Assembly (NCBI RefSeq): GCF_002999335.1 | Contig: NW_020312767.1 | Location: 62,001 to 126,000, forward strand | Direction of reading: 5' to 3' | From: Cyclospora cayetanensis | Taxonomy: Eukaryota; Apicomplexa; Conoidasida; Eucoccidiorida; Eimeriidae | Length of the DNA: 64,000 nt | In this document: piece after piece, positions 56,695 to 64,000 of the stretch | Layout of the letters: each line of letters starts with the position of its first letter | Position numbering within the stretch: position 1 is the stretch's first letter | Translations under genes and position numbers: made by a program | Notes under the pieces: model-generated | The model's input: only the letters and a program-made list of their open reading frames with translations | The model's database searches: none | What the model was told of the DNA's origin: nothing

Positions 56695-58156
56695 ATGCAG
56701 GGCGCACCACTCCTCCTGTTTCGGCTCGTTTTTGCCTGCGCATTCCTGCAAACCACGAAATCAGTGGGTTTCCAGCTGGCTTGGGGAGCTGCAGACACCC
56801 CATGGGGACCTCGTTCATGTTTCAGGTTCTCTTTTTCACTTGAGCAGTACCACCACTGGCTTGTCAACAAACCAAAGACATCCCCTTCGTCGGTACGCCT
56901 AGCCCCTCTAGGGGCCCGAGGGGCTCCGCTGGATGCGGAGGAGTATCTGCGGCTACGTAATACAGTGCCAAATCTGTCGGAATTTCAGGGGGGACAGCAG
57001 CTGTTGCAGCAACATGAAGATGAACTGCTGCTCCACAAAGGCCCACTCGACGCAGCAGCAAATTACCAAAGGGTTTGTCATTGTCTCACTATCCCACAGC
57101 GAAATCAGTCTTAAAAACCCCCCCACCCAGACGTTAAGCAACATCGGAGTTTAAGCATAGATTAGACTGCCCCTTTCTATAGATGCAGACTCAGAGGGTG
57201 TTTGTGAATCACCTCCAGCTATTGTACTGTCCATTGGCATCTGCAGTTGCCCTTTGCAGATTCGAGCACTGCGACAGAGAGCTGCACGACAACCGCGAAA
57301 AAAAGAAATAAAGCTGAGTGCTCGGTACGCCTTGAACTTACAGACACTGCAGGCACCACATGGAGGCATACATCCTTCTGGTTGCTCGTTTAGGTTTTAT
57401 GCATACCTTACCCACTTTGTCTCTCCTCTGCGCATACTGGGAGTGAGCAAATGGAGCTGCCAGCTAAGTTCGCGAGTGAAGGTGTTGCTGCTTTATTTCT
57501 TGTGTAATCCATTCTCCTTTTCGTCCCACGGTGTCGCCTTCATAGGATAGCTCATGGGGATTTGCAGCAGAAAGCACGTCAGGCGCGGCTCTTCCTCGAG
57601 GGGAAGCACCAGGTGCGCTCTGCAGCAGCAACAGCAAGAGCTGCAAGCTTTAAGGCCTCCCCCGATATTTGGCCTTTGAGTTATAGTGAAGCATGCACAA
57701 GAGTTCGAAGTCCCATTCCTTTCTGACTCCTGCATGAAGACATGAACGCTCAGCTCATACCACCCTTCACGACGAGACCGAGACACGCTCAAAATAAAGG
57801 CGTAACTTCATGAGTTCAAGCAAAATTGCTGCTTACATGTGGAAGCACAAGTGCACCTGCCCAATTTAAGTGGTTGAACACTTTATTTTCATTCTCTACT
57901 TCGAATCAGGTGGGGTGATTGTTTGATTTAGGTCAAATTTACACTGCAGTTGCGTGGACGAGAAAGATTGAACCCAGAAAACCACCTTCCACTGTTGCAA
58001 CAACTACAGCAGCTGCTTTGCGACGTAGGACAACCGGCGGTAGTGCCCCAGGCTAAAGGTCCGTGCTCCGTCCTCACACTCTTCCTACAACCACGGAAGA
58101 GACAAGGAAAAGACAGGGATCGGAAACAGCAACAACAACAGCATGGAGAGGTCTAA
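56695..58156 (+). CDS. infC-like: Organellar translation initiation factor IF-3 with signal peptide (4 exons)
   Basis: Exons 56695-57072, 57260-57324, 57546-57612 and 57932-58156 agree in phase (0, 2, 0) and give 244 residues. Bacterial-type IF-3 binds the small ribosomal subunit and helps select the initiator tRNA and start codon. Residues 1-~24 are a signal peptide (MQGAPLLLFRLVFACAFLQT), as on apicoplast proteins, followed by a leader-like region. The IF-3 C-terminal domain begins near residue 127: AARQPRKKEIKLSARIAHGD, then LQQKARQARLFLEGKHQVKF, LQLRGRERLNPENHLPLLQQ and finally GPCSVLTLFLQPRK. These match the family's conserved KEI.L, H-D/G-DLQ, FLE.GH.V and LRGRE positions closely. The N-terminal domain is only weakly recognisable in exon 1. 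The C-terminal tail is basic and Gln-rich. Mitochondrial targeting is the alternative, but the signal peptide favours the apicoplast. Confidence 0.9.
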
Positions 58157-58700
58157 ACTCTGAGCGCATACGACGCGAGGCAGTCAGCACCAGAAGCACC
58201 GGGCTCAGTATTGAATTGCCTATGCCAGAGCCCTTTCCCGCACTTGTAGTAGCTAGCCTAAGTCTGATGCAGCTGATCAGCAACCCAGCTACCCAGGAAG
58301 ATGACCTGCCGCATCCAAGTGCTGAGAGACGAAAACCACCTTATTGCTGTGCTATGCAGTTTAGAAGCTAACGCTTTTACGAAATTACTCCCCACTACAC
58401 TAAGAGTACCGCCAGCGTGCAGCAGCCCGTGAAAGGGCATTGGTAACACAGGCACCAAAGCGTCCGTATAAAGCCAAGCTATGCCCTAGCTGAGAAGGCA
58501 TCGTAGCTACGATTTGTTTTTACCAGGTTATGTGTCAAACAAGCTAGCCAGAGAGCACATAATTCACCACGGCGTCTATTGGTTTGCGATCCACCAGCAC
58601 TTTAAGTAGCTAAATGGCAGCAAATCCCCCCTTCTAAAGAGGCTGGGCCATTTTACTGCAAAAAAAGCAATGGGGCACGTCAAGCAGGTTAGGGGGCCTG
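58157..58700. other. Shared 3' flank of convergent genes
   Basis: About 540 bases between the IF-3 and DCP1 stop codons. I see no gene. Confidence 0.5.
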
Positions 58701-61310
58701 TCACGGGCACGAAGAGCTGCCCTCCTTCTTCCGACTGCGGTTATTTCTCAGTTGACTCTGCTGATTATGCTGTCGTTTTTGTTGTTCTTGTTGCGGCTGA
58801 TGCTGATTTCTTTGTTGCCACAATTCCTGCCACACTAGCTGTTGAAATTCGTCGGTATGAAGAGCAGCAGCAATCGCAGACTTTAGGTCAGCACGCGTAA
58901 CTACGAGGACATCGTCTTCTGGTGCTGCTGTCATCGAGGCTGTAGTTGCTGGTGCTGAAACTGCAACTGGGGTGGCTGTTGGTGGCGACTTTGTTCCTTT
59001 TCCGCCTGCTGCTGGCGTGGCTCCCGGAACTTCACGCTGCGGTACAAAAGACGCACAGAAGCAGGGTCAGCGAAGGATTATGCAGCAGCACAGCACACCT
59101 TAGAGCAGAGAACAGGTGCCCCCTCCTGGCTAGCCAGGCCAGCCAACACAGCACGGCGAGATATCGGGGGCGACGCACTTTGAGCATCTGCAAAAGAGAC
59201 ACCTGAGATGTCTGCTTTGGATAGGTGTGCACAACGCTGGGAGCAGCTGGCACCAAGGGCACTCTCGCTGCAGGGTCGTTTGCAGGCACTGCAGCGTGGG
59301 TGCCAGTCGCTGGCTCTGCCTCAACCTGCACAGGGAAAATGCCAGGATCGGCAGCACCAGAAGAAGGAATAAAAATTGGATCCTGTATCCTTCTTCCCTT
59401 CTGTTTTGGCTCCTGCTGCTGTTGCTTTTGCTGCTGCAGCTGCTTTGCCTGCCCCTGTGGACTCCGCTGGTCTCCCAACGGTCGCTCCAGCTGTACGTGC
59501 TGGTGTTCTTGCTGCACTGGCTCGTGCTGTTGTTGTTGCAGTAGCATAGCAATGATGGCCTCGCTAGACTTCACGGGAGTCGATTGAACGCTTCTTCCTC
59601 TCGAAGGTACTACTGCGCTGGCTTCTACAGCTACAGGTGCGTTCTGCGTTGCTGGAGTTGCGCCGGATGTCGCTTCTGGTGCAGAATCTGCGGCTGTAGA
59701 AGATGACTTAGCAGGAATGCCCCCAGCGGCTGCCTCGGAAGACTTTGAGGCACTGCCAGTCAAAAAAGACAAGAGGGCCTGTGGTAACAGCAGCAACAAC
59801 AGATCCACTCGTGAAGCTCAGTTCAAAGCCTCCAGGAAAAAAGCAGCTTCCATGCCAGACCCAGTGGTACCCAAGACAGCAGCAGCAGTAGTAGCACTTG
59901 AGGCACGAGCAAGAGCCACCAGAAGTAAGAGCTTACCCTTTCTGCCTTTCTCCCCTTGCGTTCTGTTTCCTCAAAAGCAACCCTGCTTGCCAGCTTCTGC
60001 TGCGCCATTCGCTCATGCTCTTTCATCATTTGGAGCTGCTGCTGCTGCTGTGGCATCCCCGGGAATAAAGCCAGACCTTGGGTAGCCAAATGCCCTTTAG
60101 TTTTATTGCCGGTCTGCGTTTCTGCGCCCTCGGACTGCAGTACCTCATGCAACGCTGCTTCCAAGCGCAGGCGCTCTTCGTCGCTATGCATCCACAGTCC
60201 ATACACTGCATACTGGTCCTGTAATTGCAGCATCCCACGAGAGCGCATACAAATACCGTCAAAAGAGAAGAAATCGCAACCAAGCCAAAAGAAGGGTACC
60301 AGAGGAACGAAGTGGCCCTTCGAATACATAGCTGTAGTACACAGAGGAGAGGAAGTGGCAACAATATTGCGGCACGAGTAGCAGCTGCTGAAGCCTCTGA
60401 GCCAAGACATCTGGAGGTTATATATAAAGAGCAGTTGCCGCTTCAACGAAGTGGCACCATGCGGTCTCACTCAGGTCTATTCACATTACACGTGTGCTCC
60501 GAACTAAATATCCGAGCGCGGCTTCAGCAGCATCAATGACAGCCAGGTACCTCTCTTCCCTCAGGTATCTTGTAGAAAACATGGCTGGGTCCGCTCTCCA
60601 CAATGAAGTTGGGCCCTGGAAAGATGTCCTGAAAAAATATCTCTTCCCTACATTGGTTGATGATAAACATGCGATACTTTGCTGCTCCTCCTGCGACCCC
60701 TGCTGCTGCTGTTCCAAGTGTATCAAGTAAAGAGCTTTTGGGGTGGCCGGCCTTGTCTCCTCCAAACCGAAGATACATCTCCCCAGAAATGGGCTGCTCA
60801 TGATTAGGGAGGACTAGACAGCCCCAAGAAGGGGCCCCTGGGCGGGGTGGAGGCTGAGGAGCTCCCACGGGAACGCGGCGTTGCGTCAGGTGGAGGCCCC
60901 CCACGACATCCATTTTGTTCCAAACTTTGCGGGAGACATCCAAGCGGTAGAGTGCCACAAACGAAACCTGACACAGAATATGACTAACGCTTGTGTCATA
61001 GCTGTGCAGACACCTGAACACAAAGGCATAAATACGTCGATAAACAATTCCTAGGTGTGTTGGAACAAAAACCACGAACACGAATAGGGTAGATGAGTAA
61101 AGATCTCAGGTCTCCGCAGTGGGTTTTGAACGCATACTTAAGAGATAGAACGGTGCGAGAAAGCTGAACGAGCGCCGACGGGGGGCCTTTCTCCTTTTCT
61201 TCCTCTGCTGCCCTCGCCGAAGCGCTCGGTACTGTCACATGTTGAGCTGTTGTTGCGCCATTGACGGAAACAGCAACAACAGCCGGGTCGTGTGGTAGCT
61301 GCGGTAACAT
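58701..61310 (-). CDS. DCP1: mRNA-decapping protein DCP1 (5 exons)
   Basis: On the minus strand the exons are 61310-61138, 61013-60551, 60218-59937, 59778-59179 and 59036-58701. Phases 2, 0, 0 and 0 agree, giving 617 residues. DCP1 activates the Dcp2 cap hydrolase in P-bodies. The EVH1 fold spans about 45-235: LSLKCLHSYDTSVSHILCQV, ALYRLDVSRKVWNKMDVVGG, YRMFIINQC and, across the exon 2/3 join, GREDQYAVYGLWMHSDEER. It contains an insertion between the VVGGLHLTQRR strand and the YRMFIIN strand. Residues ~240-545 are low in complexity, with poly-Q from CAG runs. A C-terminal helix (VTRADLKSAIAAALHTDEFQ, then LVWQELWQQ, ~555-582) fits the DCP1 trimerisation domain, so the protein is complete. The tail is Gln- and Arg-rich. 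The call is firm; the exact insertion boundaries are not. Confidence 0.9.
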
Positions 61311-64000
61311 CGGAGCGGCAGCGGGGGGCCCCTGGCGGGAAAAAGGAGCCCCTAGAAAAGTTGTTGAGACTGGGCCTCTTGTGACGTGATGGATCCTTTT
61401 TACAGCAGTGCTAGTGGCCCCAGAAAGCAGATGATCGAGATATTCCTTCTCTGATCAAACGCTCCTCAGTAAATCTCGAGGGCACAATCTGAAGCGGTGC
61501 GATAAAACGGGGGTCAACTGGGTCAAAGCGGATGCAACTGCTAGCGGCATGGAACAAGGGGGGTAGGGTGACTGTAAATTAAAGGCCTACTAGGCCCTGC
61601 ACTAACTGCCTTGGGCTCCCTTTAAAGCCAGTAGATATGTTTCTGGAGGCAACCACAATATTCAACTGCAACTGCACCGCAGCTGCACGCGGAGAGAGGG
61701 CACCACGGTCCAATGCAGCAGCCTGGCTCTTCAAGTGTTGCTGTTGCATAGACGGCTAGGGAATCTGAAGGCTTAGAGACAGAAGAGTAAAGAGAACTGA
61801 ACATCCAGGGGGGGCGGAGGTGGCAGCAGCAGAGCAGAGGACAGCAAACGGCGCATGCAAGACCGCTTGGGGCCGCCGCCGACAGCTCATCGCTTGGTTG
61901 CAGAGAAGCACGTTAGAATAACAAGCAATATAGCACAGTATCTGGGCTACGAATGCTATTATACTTCAAATTACTAACTAAAGCACCGTCCTGCCCGCAC
62001 ATCAATCGCGTGTTGCTGGTGATCTTTTCTCGGGCCTCGATGTCCAAGTATCGTTCAGTCATGCCCAAGGATTGCCACTTAGTCTTCTAGAGTTTGATAT
62101 TTGTGCAGCGGAGGGCTTAACACTATATTTTTGTTTTCGTCGAGGATTTCTTAGGGGATATTTCTGTTTTCTTTCTAGCAGGCAAAAAGACTGCGGGATT
62201 AAGTTGTTATCTGACTAGTATACACCTGCAGCAACCTAACTACAGCTTAACACTTGGGGTTTGGTGTTACTTGAAGGCAAACTTTACTGGGGAGGCCTAC
62301 CTCTTTACAGCAAATCTGTGGTGTACCCTGAATAAACTGTGTGCACCCAGCTCTTTTGCCTACGCTCACGACGGGGTCATATATGCATGTATTGCTTCAT
62401 CCACGGTCGCCGCAGGGGACTACATAACTCAAGAAATATTACCCACTTAATAAGCAGTGAGTGATTTGCCAAAAACTCTCTCCTCTTTATCTGCCTTCGT
62501 CCCCGCAATACGGGTAGCAGGGCGGGCTAGTTTAGCGGGCTAACTTACATGGGTAAATCTTTTAAACCACACTGTTTTAATTCGACTGAAAATTCGTAAA
62601 GTTTGAACTGTGCATACAATATTGCATCTTGTTGTATCGAGCTAACGCTTCTCACCAATAAAAAAGATACATGCTAAATGCGTCTGCTATACATGCTATC
62701 TGAAGCCTTCGTTAAATACTGGGAGTGCTCAGAGGGTACAGCAAGTTTACCCTAAGAGTCTGTCTCCCCTCACTTTGTGGTTTTGAGGGCTATGGGCAGG
62801 GGAAGGAGCGAACTTTTCTGTAAATACATTCGAGGGCTTTCTCGTTTATGTGTAGGTATTAAAGCATCCTTGCATTGACCTTACACGGGGCGCTACAGAT
62901 AGAGCGAGCATGCTGTGCCTTCAAAGAACTCCTAACATTCATATCTAGCTGCATATATACTTTAGCTTGGCCGCTAACAACATTGTGTCTTCTTAGATCG
63001 AGCAACTGCTGTCCCCCAACAAGCAAGATACACGAACAGCCATACCGAATGGCCAAATCTTTACTAATCCCTAGTTAAGTATAGCTAATATGATGGAAAA
63101 TATCCAGCTGAAGCTTATACTGCTATATCTACCTTTTTCATTCAAAACACACGCGCTCGTGTTCCCTATCGGTACGTCGTGATCAACGTCTCACACCACG
63201 GTGAAGATTTCCTCCCCATTGGCAGTTTCCCGTTAGGCTAAACTGCGGCGCAAAGATGCACGTGAGAGGGGCAATGCCACCAAAACCGGGCAAAGGAGAC
63301 CGAAGAGGAGAAAACTAAACATACTAGCCAACAACGAACGAAGGTAAAAATCGGTAGCGAACTACCCTTGCACCTCCACACGATTGCTTCGCTGTTGGAG
63401 GAGCATTCTAAGCATTAGCATTTACGGTCGAATAGTCCTATCGGCGCCATTAGCCGCTGAAGTTTTGTGCAAACGCAAATTCGTCTGGAACGCACGCTAG
63501 GAAGGACTTTACGTAGCTGAAATAATTATATGGAAGGATGTTTCCAATTATTGCAATAATTGTGTGGAATTCTTCCCTAGATAAGCTTGATAGGACACTT
63601 GAACTCAATCACGTAGATGGCTGGAGATGGAAGTTGTATTGGACGCCTTCCAAGCTAGCTGCTTGTGGATGGAGCAACACTGACGCTCACGAGGCCAATT
63701 AAAGAGCCATTACTCCAGAATCCCCAAATTAGCTTCCAAGGAATGATTTTACATATACTTGGCTGTGATTTTGAAGCATTGAACCATTGCTAGTAACGTA
63801 GACTCTTGTTAGGGTTATTGGCGTCCGACATGTAGCAGTGCACCAGCTGGCTCAGTGAGCGTGAAAGAGTGGAAAAAAATAGGTTAGTTCCAAGGGTTAG
63901 TGCATACACCGATCGGATCCACTTCCATAAAACCATTAAAGGGTTTTTGTTACTGAGCTGGACTTTCATGGGTTTTGGGGGAACTTGAGTGCTTATCCGG
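61311..64000. other. Intergenic region to the window end
   Basis: About 2.7 kb without a supported gene. The first few hundred bases should hold the DCP1 promoter. The part from about 62700 to 63050 is a copy of dispersed repeat family B. Remaining open frames are short and featureless. Confidence 0.5.
62700..63050 (+). repeat. Diverged dispersed repeat, family B, copy 3
   Basis: The part at 62765-62810 matches 30820-30870 (CCCCTCAC, a GTTTT-TGAG block and GGGCAGGGGAA). The part at 62920-63010 matches 6840-6935 (TCTAGCTGC and ACATTGTGTCTTCTTAG). The three copies therefore share a common but incompletely preserved backbone. Confidence 0.55.

Overview
This window looks like nuclear DNA of an apicomplexan parasite, most likely an eimeriid coccidian (Eimeria or Cyclospora type). 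The reasons are: roughly balanced base composition; genes split into many short exons with GT-AG introns of about 70-600 bases; CAG/GCA triplet runs giving poly-Q and poly-A tracts inside otherwise conserved proteins; and nuclear genes for plastid-type proteins that carry signal-peptide leaders (an IF-3 and a glyoxalase-like protein), as expected for an apicoplast. The species cannot be named from the sequence alone. All exon models below were built by hand from splice-site consensus, reading-phase agreement and family similarity.

Layout. 2973-4834 (+): TFIIS-N/IWS1-like transcription factor. 7378-8748 (+): ribosomal protein eL27. 10530-21945 (+): a 29-exon PARP-1-type poly(ADP-ribose) polymerase with one N-terminal zinc finger, PADR1, BRCT, WGR, helical and catalytic domains and an intact H-Y-E triad. 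22841-24144 (-): three-exon protein of unknown function. 25403-28893 (+): eleven-exon single-pass membrane protein with signal peptide, not recognised. 32268-33719 (+) and 34646-36908 (-): two convergent unrecognised membrane proteins; the second has a 2A-like NPGP motif. 41267-41812 (+): four-helix membrane protein starting MGKCKC. 42651-42869 (-) and 43481-43994 (+): very small candidate membrane proteins. 44628-46767 (+): poly-Q protein with CCHC zinc knuckles. 47305-51420 (+): large RRM protein, possibly the 3' part of the same gene. 52715-55817 (-): glyoxalase I-like protein with plastid-type leader. 56695-58156 (+): organellar IF-3. 58701-61310 (-): mRNA-decapping activator DCP1.

Between the genes are long AT-richer stretches with no supported gene. 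At least two families of diverged dispersed repeats can be seen there (650-1350 with 38545-39150; and 6785-7050, 30490-30900, 62700-63050).

Functionally, the window mixes RNA and chromatin housekeeping genes (DCP1, RRM/zinc-knuckle, eL27, IWS1-like, PARP), a divergently transcribed pair of putative apicoplast proteins (glyoxalase-like and IF-3, 877 bases apart), and several lineage-specific membrane proteins.
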